A stretch of DNA of 58,425 nucleotides, taken from CAZMXP01 sp964570285. GTDB taxonomy: Bacteria > Planctomycetota > PLA2. The notes under the pieces were generated by a model, which was given only the letters and a program-made list of their open reading frames with translations, made no database searches and was not told where the DNA came from. Below are positions 13,619-22,458 of this stretch, one piece after another (within the stretch, counting starts at the first letter, position 1; the number at the start of each line of letters is the position of its first letter). Made by a program: the position numbers and the translations under genes. Where the stretch lies: contig CAZMXP010000035.1 in NCBI GenBank assembly GCA_964570285.1, positions 1-58,425 on the forward strand. Direction: 5' to 3'.

Positions 13619-14761
13619 TCAGTCGAATTCGCCGGCCCACAGGCGGTCGAGGAAGGCCCGCCACGGCAGGATCTCGATCCCGCTGTCGAGGCGGCGCGGC
13701 ATCTTCTCGAGCGTCACGACGACGGCGTGCCTCACGCCGGCCTCCTTCCGGAGGGTCTCGAGCACGGAGGCGTGGCGCTCGTGGAAGCGGCCCGTCGCCT
13801 TCACCTCGATGGCCGTGGTCATGTCGCCGAGGATGAAGTCCACTTCGAGACCGGTGGAGGCGCGCCAGAACCTGACATCCAGATCCGGCCGGCGGTACCG
13901 CTTGTAGCCGAGGATCTCGAGCAGAACGAAGTGCTCGAAGCTCTTGCCGAACTCCGCGCTGCCGATCCGCGGCTTCCGGCGCGCGAGGAAGTTCGCGACA
14001 CCGACATCGAAGAAGTAGAACTTCTCCGTCCGCACCATCCGCCTCGACTTCGCCCGCGTCCACGGGGCGAGCCGGGAGCCGAGGAACGTGTCCTCGAGGA
14101 TCTGGAAGTAGTTGCGCACGACCTTGGCGCTGACGCCGGTCTCGCGCGCCACGTTCGTGTAGTTGAGAAGTTCCGCATTGGTGAGCGCGGCGACGCGCAG
14201 GAACTCCGCGAAGGCCGGGATGTTCTGCGTCACCGCCTCGGCGGCGATCTCCTCCTTCAGGTAGTCGCCCACGTAGGCGCGCAAGTCCCTGTCGGGGTCC
14301 GGCGACAGGAAGTGCGGCGGCAGCAGGCCGCTCGCCATCGCGGACTCGAGATCGAAGCCCTCCGTCTCGCAATGGCAGAGGGGCCCGAGTTCGTATCGCC
14401 ATGCACGCCCGCCGAGGAGGTTTCCCTGACCGCGCTTCAGCTTGCGTGCGCTCGAACCCGTCAGCAGGAACGACGCGCGCTTGTTTTCGATGAGCCAGTG
14501 GACCTCGTCGAGGAGCGCGGGCACCTTCTGCACCTCGTCGATGATCGTGAGCCGGTCCTTCCAGCGCTCGCGGAGCAGCGCGGGCCGCGCCGCGTACTCG
14601 GCGTAGTCGTCGGTCTTCAGCAGATCGATCAGCCAGACCCGGTCCGTCGCGAAGCGCCGCTGCAACCACCAGGTCTTTCCGACCTTGCGCGGTCCCCAGA
14701 GGAACGCCGACTTCCCGGGGGGAAGGTCGATTTCCAGCAGTCGATCGCGGATCCGCCTCAT
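13619..14761 (-). CDS. AAA ATPase with DUF4143 (PD-(D/E)xK-like) domain
   Basis: The 380-residue product has Walker A at residues 23-30 (GPRKVGKT) and Walker B at 71-76 (LTIIDEVQKVP), with sensor-like LLTGSSARKLKRG. The C-terminal DUF4143 half has a winged-helix-like stretch (ARETGVSAKVVRNYFQILED) and a nuclease-fold motif (GLEVDFILGDMTTAIEVKAT, near residues 305-325). Such ATPases are common accessory genes of unsettled function, often in mobile or defence-rich regions. The ATG lies 6 nt after TAAACT. The gene is bracketed by two related gene tails, which suggests insertion or recombination here. Confidence 0.88.
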   Translation of the reverse strand: MRRIRDRLLEIDLPPGKSAFLWGPRKVGKTWWLQRRFATDRVWLIDLLKTDDYAEYAARPALLRERWKDRLTIIDEVQKVPALLDEVHWLIENKRASFLLTGSSARKLKRGQGNLLGGRAWRYELGPLCHCETEGFDLESAMASGLLPPHFLSPDPDRDLRAYVGDYLKEEIAAEAVTQNIPAFAEFLRVAALTNAELLNYTNVARETGVSAKVVRNYFQILEDTFLGSRLAPWTRAKSRRMVRTEKFYFFDVGVANFLARRKPRIGSAEFGKSFEHFVLLEILGYKRYRRPDLDVRFWRASTGLEVDFILGDMTTAIEVKATGRFHERHASVLETLRKEAGVRHAVVVTLEKMPRRLDSGIEILPWRAFLDRLWAGEFD

Positions 14762-14767
14762 ATGGTC

Positions 14768-14782
14768 AGTTTATCCGGATAA
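14768..14782 (-). promoter_or_regulatory. leaderless promoter and 12-bp palindrome of the ATPase gene
   Basis: Reverse-strand TAAACT (14768-14773) ends 6 nt before the ATG. It overlaps a perfect palindrome, TTATCCGGATAA (14771-14782), a plausible operator site. The regulator is not evident. Confidence 0.45.
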
Positions 14783-14876
14783 TATGCTCAGCAAAGGCAT
14801 ATTTGCACGATGATCGCCTGGATGGTCCGTGGGTGCCCCGGTCGCGTCGCAGGGGAGCAGGCCCGCGACGTCACCA

Positions 14877-15092
14877 CTACTCAAGGTCGTGGACATAGCG
14901 CGCCGGGTGCCCCCTCATCTGGGCGCCAACGCGACCTGCCCAGCCCGTGCCCGTCAGGTCTTCCAGAAAAGCAGCGACTCGGCGCTGCGCGCGGTGACGT
15001 GGGACGGGAGCCAGCGCAGGTCGCAAGTCTTCCGCCTCGATGCGTGGCCGCGCTTGTCCAGGTTGAGTCCACCATACGGAGGCCCCTGTCAC
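14877..15092 (-). pseudogene. decayed relative of the 13293-13532 frame
   Basis: The last 28 residues (EDLTGTGWAGRVGAQMRGHP and on) match the tail of the frame at 13293. In another phase just upstream, KTCDLRWLPSHV resembles ETFRFRVEPRHV of that frame, so a frameshift would separate the two pieces. There is no convincing start. I read it as a damaged copy; a short real gene is less likely. Confidence 0.4.
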
Positions 15093-15117
15093 CGACCCGT
15101 CACCCGCGCGCGAGCGG

Positions 15118-15123
15118 TAGGAT
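15118..15123 (+). promoter_or_regulatory. -10 hexamer of the small membrane protein gene
   Basis: TAGGAT ends 7 nt before the ATG at 15131, again giving a leaderless arrangement. Confidence 0.45.
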
Positions 15124-15130
15124 GAGGCCT

Positions 15131-15373
15131 ATGTCGATCCTGACCTGGCTCAAGTGGCCGGTTCGATCGCCGCGCGTGCCGAGGCATCGGCATTTGCCCG
15201 ACTTCGTCTGGTTCTACGTCATGCTCGAGGTGTTCGTAAGCTGGCTGCCCGGCGTGATTGCGGTCATTGTCGTCACCGACTGGTCGGTCGGCATCAAGGT
15301 AGCGGCCTGCGTCGCGCTGCTGCCGGTCGTCTACGTCGTGCTCCGCCTCTTGCACGACCTCGTCGGGCCGTGA
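15131..15373 (+). CDS. small membrane protein
   Basis: The 80-residue product has a basic, proline-rich start and two hydrophobic segments (FVWFYVMLEVFVSWLPGVIA and VAACVALLPVVYVVLRLL), so it should be an inner-membrane hairpin. No family is recognised. The start is fixed by the TAGGAT hexamer 7 nt upstream. It converges on the large reverse-strand gene, with stops 1 bp apart. Confidence 0.6.
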   Translation: MSILTWLKWPVRSPRVPRHRHLPDFVWFYVMLEVFVSWLPGVIAVIVVTDWSVGIKVAACVALLPVVYVVLRLLHDLVGP

Positions 15374-15374
15374 G

Positions 15375-17912
15375 CTACCCTGGCGCCGGCGGCGCCACCA
15401 CAAGCGAGAGCACGAGGTCCTTCGTCCCGGCCGCGACGTTCTCGCGCGTCAGGTTCTGGAGGCGGGCCGCGTCCGGCATCCAGTTGTTGACGACGACCTC
15501 GAGGGAGTAGGTGCCGCCGGCGATGTTGCGCAGCAGGAAGCTGCCGTCGGGCTCGACGCGCGCGCCGAGCAGTTGGCGGTTGGGTTCGCCGCCGACGGCC
15601 GCCGTGTGCGTCGCGCGCACCCAGCAGTTCACGACCGGCCGGCCGTCGGGACCAAGGACCTTGCCCGCGATCGAGTAGGCGGGCGCAAGCTCGAGCCTGA
15701 GCGCGGTGACGCGCGCGCCCGCCTCGACGCCCTTCCTGCGCTCCGTGCGCGTCGCGAAGCCGTCCGCCTCGACGCGCACGAGAACGTCGCCGACCGGCAC
15801 CGCCTCGACGACGAACGCCCCCTTCGCGTCGGTGAACGCCGACCTGCCCTCGCCGAGCGCGCGCCACTCGTCGCCGGCGTTGGCGTTCTCGCCCGGGTCG
15901 CGCGCGACCGTCAGCCGCGCGCCCGCGACCGGCGCACCGTCCCGCCCGGCGACGACACCCTCGAACCGCGCGGCCACGAGCATCACGATGTCGAGCCCCT
16001 TCTCTCCCCCGGGCCCCTTCACATCCTTTTCCCCGCTCCGGCAACTGTCGTAGCCCTGCGCCTCCGCCTCGGCATAGAGCTTCACCGGAGGCACGCCTTG
16101 CAGCCGGTAGCGCCCGTCGCGGTCGGTGTGCGTCCAGAGGTCGCGCAGCGCGATCGCGGTGTTCCAGCCGCCCCATCCGCGGTCGGCGGGCCGAAGCCGC
16201 ACGAGCGCGCGCTCGACCGGGCGGCCCTGCGCGTCGGCGACGCGCCCCTCGACCGCGCTGCCGGGCTCGAGGGAGAAGTCGCGGCGCGATTCGGCGTCGA
16301 GCGGCGTGCCGGGGAATGGGGGGTCGCGCAGGGGGGCGTAGCCGGCCATCGTGACCGCCATCGTCACGCGGTCGGCGACGCCGTCGAAGCGGTAGTTGCC
16401 GAGCGCGTCGGTCGCGGCGAAGCGGTTGCCCATCACGAAGTCGGAGAGTTCGACGCGGGCGCCCGGGATCGGCCGGTGCGTCGTCGCGTCGGTGACGGTG
16501 CCGACGAGCGGGCGGCCGCGCTTCAGCGCGATGTCGGGCAGCCTCACTTCGCCCTCGCCGGTGAACTTGAGCGCCGAGAGCGCCTCCCACGCGGCGCGGT
16601 CGCTCGGCATGAAGGCGTTGCCCTGGAAGGGGGAGTAGCCCTGCGCCTGCGCGTAGATCGACTGGAGCAGGCCCGCGCCTACGCCTTCGATGCGGAAGGC
16701 GCCATGGCCGTCGGTCACGATCGCCTTGCCGGCGTCGGGCATGCCCATGCGCTGGCCCGCGTTCGCGACAAACCCGACCATCAGGTCGGCGCCGGGGACC
16801 GGCTGGCGCGTGTCGGCGTCGACGACCCTGCCGGAGACGACGCCGGTGCCGGGCAGCCGCACGACGAGATCCTCGTGCAGCGGCACGTTGAAGCGCTTCG
16901 AGATGCTGACGCCGCGCCCGGGCTCGACGGAGACCGAATACTCCGAGCCGCCGGGCTCGACGACGAACGCGAAGCGCCCCTCGCCGTCGGTCGTGTCGAC
17001 CTCCTTGCTGAAGGTCCAGAGGCGGAAGGCGCCGCCCGCGTAGAGCGCGACGACGGCGCCGCCGAGCGGGCGGCCCGCGGCGTCGAGCACGTAGCCGGTG
17101 ACCGGCTCGCCGCGCGTCAGCGCGAGGTCGGCTCGCGTGTCGATCGCGCCGCCCACGACGAGGTCGTTCCTGTAGTGCGTCGCCCAGCCGGGAGCGCCCG
17201 CGCGCACCGTGAAGATGCCGGGGTCCGGCAGGCGCAGCCGGTAGCTGCCGTCTGCCGCGCTCTCGGTGTCGGCGAGGGTCGGCTCCGCCTCGGCGCCGCT
17301 CTTCGCGAGCGCGAGGAACGAGAAACCGGCGTCGCCGCCGCCGGGCCCGATCAGCGAGACCGCGACGCCGCCGACGCCGTTCTCCCCCTCGCCGGTGACG
17401 CGTCCGCTGACGAAGTACCAGCGCCCGATCGCGATCTCGCCGAAGTCGTGTTCGCCCGTCGTGCTGGAGAGGTCATGCGTCTCCGCATAGGGCTTGGTGC
17501 GCTCGCTCTCGGCGCGCAGTTCGTAGGCCGCGCGCGGCAGCGGCGCGAAGGAGAACGCGCCCGTCGCGTCGGTCTTCGCCTGCATCGAGACCGGCACCCC
17601 GTCGAGTTCGCACGCGATCGTCACGAGCAGCCCCGCCGCGGGCGCGTCGGGCCGCGTCAGCACCATGCGCCCCCTCGACGTGAAGCCGCCGTAGCGCCCG
17701 ATCAGCGCGGCGATGCGCTCGCCGTCGGCGGCGACGCTCCCCGCCGCGGCCCCCCCGGCCCCCCCCGCCCTCTCCCGCGAGCGGTCACGTTCGCGCGCCC
17801 CGTCGCGCCCCCCGACGCGCATCCCCGCGGGGTCCGCCCACCAGAGCAACGCCGCGACGGCGAGAGCGCCGACCACGAGAGCGACAACCGCGAACGACCT
17901 CTTCTGTGCCAT
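15375..17912 (-). CDS. membrane-anchored multi-domain carboxypeptidase-regulatory-like protein
   Basis: The 845-residue product has an N-terminal membrane anchor (FAVVALVVGALAVAALLWWA, residues 8-27) and then seven or more repeated beta-sandwich modules of the carboxypeptidase-regulatory type. They are marked by the recurrent patterns GxVxDAxGRPxxGAxV and TDxxGxFxxxxVPxG, for example GYVLDAAGRPLGGAVVALYA, GRVVDADTRQPVPGADLMVG and GRVADAQGRPVERALVRL. The architecture suggests an extracytoplasmic scaffold or adhesin; no catalytic residues are seen. A paired C-run encodes a glycine/alanine linker just after the anchor. The ATG lies 6 nt after TACAAT. Confidence 0.8.
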   Translation of the reverse strand: MAQKRSFAVVALVVGALAVAALLWWADPAGMRVGGRDGARERDRSRERAGGAGGAAAGSVAADGERIAALIGRYGGFTSRGRMVLTRPDAPAAGLLVTIACELDGVPVSMQAKTDATGAFSFAPLPRAAYELRAESERTKPYAETHDLSSTTGEHDFGEIAIGRWYFVSGRVTGEGENGVGGVAVSLIGPGGGDAGFSFLALAKSGAEAEPTLADTESAADGSYRLRLPDPGIFTVRAGAPGWATHYRNDLVVGGAIDTRADLALTRGEPVTGYVLDAAGRPLGGAVVALYAGGAFRLWTFSKEVDTTDGEGRFAFVVEPGGSEYSVSVEPGRGVSISKRFNVPLHEDLVVRLPGTGVVSGRVVDADTRQPVPGADLMVGFVANAGQRMGMPDAGKAIVTDGHGAFRIEGVGAGLLQSIYAQAQGYSPFQGNAFMPSDRAAWEALSALKFTGEGEVRLPDIALKRGRPLVGTVTDATTHRPIPGARVELSDFVMGNRFAATDALGNYRFDGVADRVTMAVTMAGYAPLRDPPFPGTPLDAESRRDFSLEPGSAVEGRVADAQGRPVERALVRLRPADRGWGGWNTAIALRDLWTHTDRDGRYRLQGVPPVKLYAEAEAQGYDSCRSGEKDVKGPGGEKGLDIVMLVAARFEGVVAGRDGAPVAGARLTVARDPGENANAGDEWRALGEGRSAFTDAKGAFVVEAVPVGDVLVRVEADGFATRTERRKGVEAGARVTALRLELAPAYSIAGKVLGPDGRPVVNCWVRATHTAAVGGEPNRQLLGARVEPDGSFLLRNIAGGTYSLEVVVNNWMPDAARLQNLTRENVAAGTKDLVLSLVVAPPAPG
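17750..17766 (-). repeat. paired G-run within a coding linker
   Basis: Forward C7-GG-C8 (reverse G8-CC-G7) lies just after the membrane anchor of the 15375-17912 gene and encodes a Gly/Ala-rich linker. Confidence 0.55.
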
Positions 17913-17918
17913 CCTTCA

Positions 17919-17924
17919 ATTGTA
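17919..17924 (-). promoter_or_regulatory. -10 hexamer of the 15375-17912 gene
   Basis: Reverse-strand TACAAT ends 6 nt before the ATG at 17912. GAAGG in the same 6 nt could help binding, but it is too close to be a normal ribosome site. Confidence 0.5.
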
Positions 17925-17940
17925 AGGTTCCGTGTTGCAC

Positions 17941-18356
17941 AACACGAAACGAAGCAGAACGAAGCAGAACGAAACACAGAGTCACAGAGACACAGAGCGG
18001 ATCCACGCCGCAGCCATGTGAGTGACGCGCGCGGGGCGCGGGGCCGCGTGTGTCTCCCCTCCACCGCGGAGGATCGCCAGCAAGTACTACATGCATCGGG
18101 CGCCGAGCACCTTCGCGACGGCCTTCGGGCGATCCGGATCGAGGGTAGCGGTTCTTGGACGGAACCCACGAGCGCAAGGGGGAGCCTCTGGGGACCCTGG
18201 TGGATCGAATTCGCATCCTCCTCGGTTCCTAGGTTCCTGGGTTCCTTCTCCCAACCTCGCGATAGGTGCGAGGGAGATCGACGGGGAAGACGCACAGAGC
18301 TGCCGGCCGCGTCCGACCGGCAACCCTGTGCCCCTGTGTCTCTGTGCTCTTCCTTG
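17941..18356. repeat. dispersed intergenic repeat, copy A, with inverted CACAGAG ends
   Basis: This non-coding stretch begins with direct repeats of GAAGCAGAAC and a tract reading CACAGAGTCACAGAGACACA. It ends with the inverse pattern CTGTGTCTCTGTGCTC (18336-18351). Between them lies a core around 18112-18250 (GGCGATCCGGATCG-type sequence, GGGTAGCGG, GGAACCCACGAG, then GGTTCCTAGGTTCCTGGGTT) that recurs at 23205-23300 and, inverted, at 31868-32200. I see no gene in it. Confidence 0.75.
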
Positions 18357-18369
18357 ACTTGACGCCGGC

Positions 18370-20976
18370 CTACCGCACGAGCGCGAACGAGGCCTCGAGC
18401 GCGCGGTCGAGTTTCGCCGTGCACTCGTCGAGGTGGGCGATCGTGTAGGTGTCGGTGGCGCCGCCCCGCGCGCCCTTGATCCTCGCCGAGAGCGACTTCA
18501 CGTAGTGGCGCGCGAGCGTCTGGATCGACGCGGGGTACCAGCCCTCGCCGCTGAGCAGGATCTGGATCAGGTGGCTCACGTACTCGCGCTGGAGGTTTCT
18601 CTCGAGGTCGGTGAGGCCGGGCGACTGGTTCGTGCCCTTGCGCGCGGCCAGCTCCCCGAGCCCCTTGAAGATGGTCGCCTCGAGCGCGTCGAAGATCTCG
18701 GGCGCCGTCAGCAGGTCCTGGCCCGAGGGCGTCTTGTGCGCCGCGTCGAGCACCCGGCCGAGGCGGTCGGGCGACGTCAGGCCGTAGACGAGGCTGAACT
18801 GCACCGCGAGCACGTTGTCGGCGTAGGCGTAGCCGTGGCCGTTGAAGAAGATCGCGAAGAAGTCGTCGCCCCAGAAGTCGGGCGCGAGCTTCCGCAGGAG
18901 GTCGGGGTCGAACGCGAAGTAGCGTCCGCTCAGGATCTCGTCGCAGATGAAGTTGAGCGCCTCGCGCTGCTTCGCCGCGCTGACGGGGACGAGCGGGGGC
19001 CGCGCCCCCGGGTCGCCTCGGTGGTCGCGGTGGAGGTGCTCGCCGCCGACGAAGCGCGCGGCGATCGCGCCGCTGTTTCTCGCCTCGAAGAGCTGCATGC
19101 CCATCGCACGGCGCAGGCGGTTGTAGCCCTCGCCCTTGTCCACGGCGCGCGCCTCGAGGTTCTTGCGCAGGCGCTTCATCAGCGCGACGCGCTCGACCGC
19201 GTAGGCGAGCGGGTCGCTGCCCATGTCCCAGCGCGCGATGAACGGGTCGTCGCTCCAGGTGTCCTCGTCGGTCGCGTAGTCGAGACCCTTCTCGGCGACG
19301 CGGGAGAGGATCGCCGGCAGGTCCTTGTCCTCGGTCGTGTAGCCGTACTGGATCGCCCAGTGGTCGTAGGGCCCGATCGTGCGCATCGCCCAGTTGCCCT
19401 GCGGGCGCCCCTCGGGGGCGATGATCACGGGGTTGTAGTCCATCACCGAGCCGGTGATGTCGCCGGGCTTGCTCTCGCTGTTGATCTCGTCGTAGGAGCG
19501 GTAGATCGACGCCTTGAAGTTGTGGCGCAGCCCGAGCGTGTGGCCCACCTCGTGCATCACGGTGTCCTTCACGAACTGGCCGATCAGCTCCTCGGGGAAC
19601 TCCTTCATCGCGGCGTCGCCCTCGCCCGCCGCCTCCGCCATCAGCAGGCCGCAGGTCGCGAGCTGGTGCTGGAAGCCGGCGCCGTGGCCGCAGAAGGCGC
19701 GGCGGCCGTGGGGCCGGAGGCCCGGGCGGGCGGCGTCGTCGGGGATCGCGTCGAGGAACTCGTCGGGGGCGGGCTCGAGCATCAGCCGCATCAGCGGGTG
19801 CTTCCTCATCATCTCGCGCCCGCGCACGCCGGTCAGCGCGACCGGCACCTGCCGGATCGTCATGCGGTACTCCTGCAAGGTGTACCGGATGTAGCTGTCG
19901 TCCATGATGATGTCGGCGTCGAGGATCTCGCCCGTGAGCGGGTTGACGCGCGACGGGCCCATCGCGAACGGCGTCTCGCTGTAGATCCAGCGGAAGAAGT
20001 TGTAGCGCACGTCCTCGGGATCCTTGTCCGCGTGCTCGTTGTTCTCCTCCTGCTGGAGCACGACGATCGCGTTGTCGAAGCCGATCTTCTCGAACGCGCG
20101 GTTCCACTCGAGGATGCCGTCGCGCACGTAGCGGCGCAGCCGCACCGGCACGGTCTTCTCGATGTAGAAGGTGATCGGCTCCCGCGGCGGGCTCAGCGCG
20201 AGCTTCGGGTCGAGCTTCTGGAGGTTCCAGCGGTTGACGTAGCGGAGGTTCCTGTTCTCCTCCTTGTTCTCGACGCTGAAGTCCTTCAGCACCGTCATGA
20301 AATAGCCGATCCGGTCGTCCGCGAGGCGCGGCTTGTAGTCGGTCTGCTTGAGCCGGCTCACGGAGTAGTGCAGCGTGATCAGGGTCCCGCTGCCGGCGCT
20401 CGGCATCGTCACCGAGACCTCGGTGTTGTCGGGGAAGGGCTTCGCGGAGAAGCTCGCGAGCGACGCGTCGCGCGACCGGCCGACGCCGCCGAAGAAGAGC
20501 GACGCGTTATCGGCGAAGAAGTTCGCGCCGTCGATGACGACGCCGCCCTTCGGGCCCATCGTCTTGATCGGGAAGGTCGCGACCACGCGGTCGGTGTAGG
20601 TGCGCTCGACCGCGCTCTTGACCTCCTTCTCCTTCACCGCCTTGAAGCCGACGTTCCTCTCGAGGAGCACGAGGCGCTTGTCGTTGCGCTGCCAGACGAG
20701 GAACCAGTCGTTCCACATGTGGCCCGCGAGCGTCGTGCCGCCGCTGATGCTCGTCGCGAGAAGGAAGGGCTGGTCGAGCGCGGTGATCTCGATCCAGAAG
20801 TTGCGCTTCTTCTTGTCCTGGTAGACGTTCCAGAAGCCCTCCTTCCCCTCCATCTCCTTGCCGACCTTGTCCCACGCGGGGAAATCGGGCTGCTTCGCCT
20901 CGTCCCCTCCGTCCTGTCCGAGGGCGATGCCGGCGACGAGCAGCGCGGGCAGGAACGCCCGGATGTGCTTGTTCAT
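18370..20976 (-). CDS. exported zinc metallopeptidase (DUF4953/DUF5117 type)
   Basis: The 868-residue product has a signal peptide (AFLPALLVAGIALG) and the extended metzincin-like site HEVGHTLGLRHNFKAS near residue 473, with a downstream SVMDYNP methionine-turn motif. The N-terminal third matches the DUF5117-type region (FWNVYQDKKKRNFWIEITAL). The C-terminal part has the DUF4953 stretch KQREALNFICDEIL. The length is normal. These are predicted periplasmic or secreted proteases of unknown substrate. The start is the ATG at 20976, with AAGGAG placed 9 nt upstream, not the longer in-frame option. It diverges from the deacetylase-like gene. Confidence 0.88.
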   Translation of the reverse strand: MNKHIRAFLPALLVAGIALGQDGGDEAKQPDFPAWDKVGKEMEGKEGFWNVYQDKKKRNFWIEITALDQPFLLATSISGGTTLAGHMWNDWFLVWQRNDKRLVLLERNVGFKAVKEKEVKSAVERTYTDRVVATFPIKTMGPKGGVVIDGANFFADNASLFFGGVGRSRDASLASFSAKPFPDNTEVSVTMPSAGSGTLITLHYSVSRLKQTDYKPRLADDRIGYFMTVLKDFSVENKEENRNLRYVNRWNLQKLDPKLALSPPREPITFYIEKTVPVRLRRYVRDGILEWNRAFEKIGFDNAIVVLQQEENNEHADKDPEDVRYNFFRWIYSETPFAMGPSRVNPLTGEILDADIIMDDSYIRYTLQEYRMTIRQVPVALTGVRGREMMRKHPLMRLMLEPAPDEFLDAIPDDAARPGLRPHGRRAFCGHGAGFQHQLATCGLLMAEAAGEGDAAMKEFPEELIGQFVKDTVMHEVGHTLGLRHNFKASIYRSYDEINSESKPGDITGSVMDYNPVIIAPEGRPQGNWAMRTIGPYDHWAIQYGYTTEDKDLPAILSRVAEKGLDYATDEDTWSDDPFIARWDMGSDPLAYAVERVALMKRLRKNLEARAVDKGEGYNRLRRAMGMQLFEARNSGAIAARFVGGEHLHRDHRGDPGARPPLVPVSAAKQREALNFICDEILSGRYFAFDPDLLRKLAPDFWGDDFFAIFFNGHGYAYADNVLAVQFSLVYGLTSPDRLGRVLDAAHKTPSGQDLLTAPEIFDALEATIFKGLGELAARKGTNQSPGLTDLERNLQREYVSHLIQILLSGEGWYPASIQTLARHYVKSLSARIKGARGGATDTYTIAHLDECTAKLDRALEASFALVR

Positions 20977-21065
20977 GCGAGGTTCTCCTTTAGCGATTGC
21001 GAGCGTCGTATTGTCGCAGGCGGTGGCGGGAGCGCCAGCCCGCCCCCCGACCCCCACCCATCAGA

Positions 21066-21071
21066 TATTTT
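21066..21071 (+). promoter_or_regulatory. -10 hexamer of the deacetylase-family gene
   Basis: TATTTT ends 6 nt before the GTG at 21078. Confidence 0.45.
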
Positions 21072-21077
21072 GGAGCC

Positions 21078-21965
21078 GTGCCGACCGGCTTCGTCACCGA
21101 CCCCCTGCTCGCCACGCACGACACGGGACCGGGCCACCCCGAGCGGCCCGCGCGCCTCGACGCGGTGCTCCGGGCCGTGCAGGGGCTCGACCTGCTGCCG
21201 ATCCCCGCCCGGGACGCGACGCGCGCGGAACTCTCGACGGTGCACGACGAGGCCTACCTGCGGCAGGTCGAGGCGCGCATCCTGCGCGGCGAGGCGCGCC
21301 TCGACCCCGACACCGCCGTCTGCCCCGCGTCGCACGCGGCCGCGCGGCGCGCGGCGGGGGCGGCGCTCGCGCTGGGCGAGGCCTTCCTCGAGGGGCGTGT
21401 CACGGGGGGGTTCGGGGGGGTGAGGCCGCCCGGCCACCATGCGTGCCGCGCGCGGGCGATGGGCTTTTGCATCTTCAATAATGCCGCGCTGCTCGCGCGG
21501 TTGCTGCACGACCACGGCCGGCGCGTCGCGATCGTGGACTGGGACGTGCACCACGGCAACGGCACGCAGGAGATCTTCTGGGAGGAGCCCGCGGTCGGCT
21601 ACCTGAGCCTGCACCAGTCGCCGCTCTGGCCCGGCACCGGCGCGCGGCACGAGACGGGCGCGGGCAACATCCGCAACATCCCGATGCGGCCGGGCGGAGG
21701 CGACGCCGAGTACGGGACCGCCTTCCGCGACGAGGTCCTGCCGTGGCTCATCGACCGGGCCCCGGATGTCGTGGTCCTGTCGGCGGGGTTCGATGCGCAC
21801 GCCGCGGACCCGCTCGCGCAGATGCGGCTCTCGGCCGAGGCGTTCGCGACCTTCACGCGCCTGCTCGCGCGCTGGCCGCTGCTGAGCCTGCTCGAGGGCG
21901 GCTACGACCTCGACGCGCTCGAGGAGTCGGTGCGCGCGCATGTGGGGGCGATGGCGGGGGGGTAG
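21078..21965 (+). CDS. histone deacetylase superfamily protein
   Basis: The 295-residue product has the full zinc-site set of this fold: RPPGHHACRARAMGFC with the catalytic histidines, VAIVDWDVHHGNGTQE with the Asp/His ligands, VVLSAGFDAHAADPL, and the C-terminal LLEGGYDLDAL. In bacteria these enzymes deacetylate proteins or act on acetylpolyamines and related amides; the substrate cannot be assigned. Just before RPPGHH the family usually has hydrophobic residues, whereas this protein reads GGFGGV, encoded by G7-TTC-G7 (21404-21420). The GTG start fits a leaderless transcript. The last codons and stop are embedded in another G-run pair (21955-21975). Confidence 0.88.
   Translation: MPTGFVTDPLLATHDTGPGHPERPARLDAVLRAVQGLDLLPIPARDATRAELSTVHDEAYLRQVEARILRGEARLDPDTAVCPASHAAARRAAGAALALGEAFLEGRVTGGFGGVRPPGHHACRARAMGFCIFNNAALLARLLHDHGRRVAIVDWDVHHGNGTQEIFWEEPAVGYLSLHQSPLWPGTGARHETGAGNIRNIPMRPGGGDAEYGTAFRDEVLPWLIDRAPDVVVLSAGFDAHAADPLAQMRLSAEAFATFTRLLARWPLLSLLEGGYDLDALEESVRAHVGAMAGG
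21404..21420 (+). repeat. paired G-run G7-TTC-G7 inside coding sequence
   Basis: The pair encodes the GGFGG residues directly before the conserved RPPGHH motif of the deacetylase-family protein. A second pair, G7-TA-G9, covers its stop codon at 21955-21975. Confidence 0.7.
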
Positions 21966-22009
21966 GGGGGGGGTGTGCGACAATCCCGCTTCCCAAGGAG
22001 GTGGTCATC

Positions 22010-22444
22010 GTGCGGACGCTCGCGTGGATCGGACTCGTTCTCTTCGCGGTCTCCTGGTTCGTGCCGGTGATCGAGGGGCAGGAACTCTTCGGCGACAAGG
22101 AAGGCCCGCCCGGCTGGCACGCCTGCCGCGTGGCATGGGAGGCTCTGGTCGGGGGCGACGGGGAGGGCCCTCAAGTGAACGCGGACGGCGTGAAGCGCTA
22201 CGTGCTCGGCGCAACCTGCCTGACGAACGCGTTGATGGTCTTCGCGCTGCTCGGGCTCCTGGTCTCGCGCGGGCGACTGCCGCGTCTCGGCGCGCTGATG
22301 GTCGCATCACCGGCGATCAACCTGAGTTGGGTCTACTTCGGGGAGGGTGGCGACACCGGACTGGCCGCGGGCTACTGGATGTGGGTCGGATCGTTCGTGC
22401 TCGTGGGGCTCGGGCTGTTCGGCGGGCGCGGAGGGGACAGCTAG
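22010..22444 (+). CDS. small multi-pass membrane protein
   Basis: The 144-residue product starts at a GTG with AAGGAGGTGG placed 7-9 nt upstream, one of the few textbook ribosome sites here. It has about four hydrophobic segments: TLAWIGLVLFAVSWFVPVI, then NALMVFALLGLLVS, GALMVASPAINLSWVYF and WVGSFVLVGLGLFGG. The first loop, about 50 residues, is hydrophilic and probably periplasmic. No family is recognised. The methyltransferase gene follows after 14 bp on the same strand. Confidence 0.65.
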   Translation: MRTLAWIGLVLFAVSWFVPVIEGQELFGDKEGPPGWHACRVAWEALVGGDGEGPQVNADGVKRYVLGATCLTNALMVFALLGLLVSRGRLPRLGALMVASPAINLSWVYFGEGGDTGLAAGYWMWVGSFVLVGLGLFGGRGGDS

Positions 22445-22458
22445 CCGGGCGCGGAACC

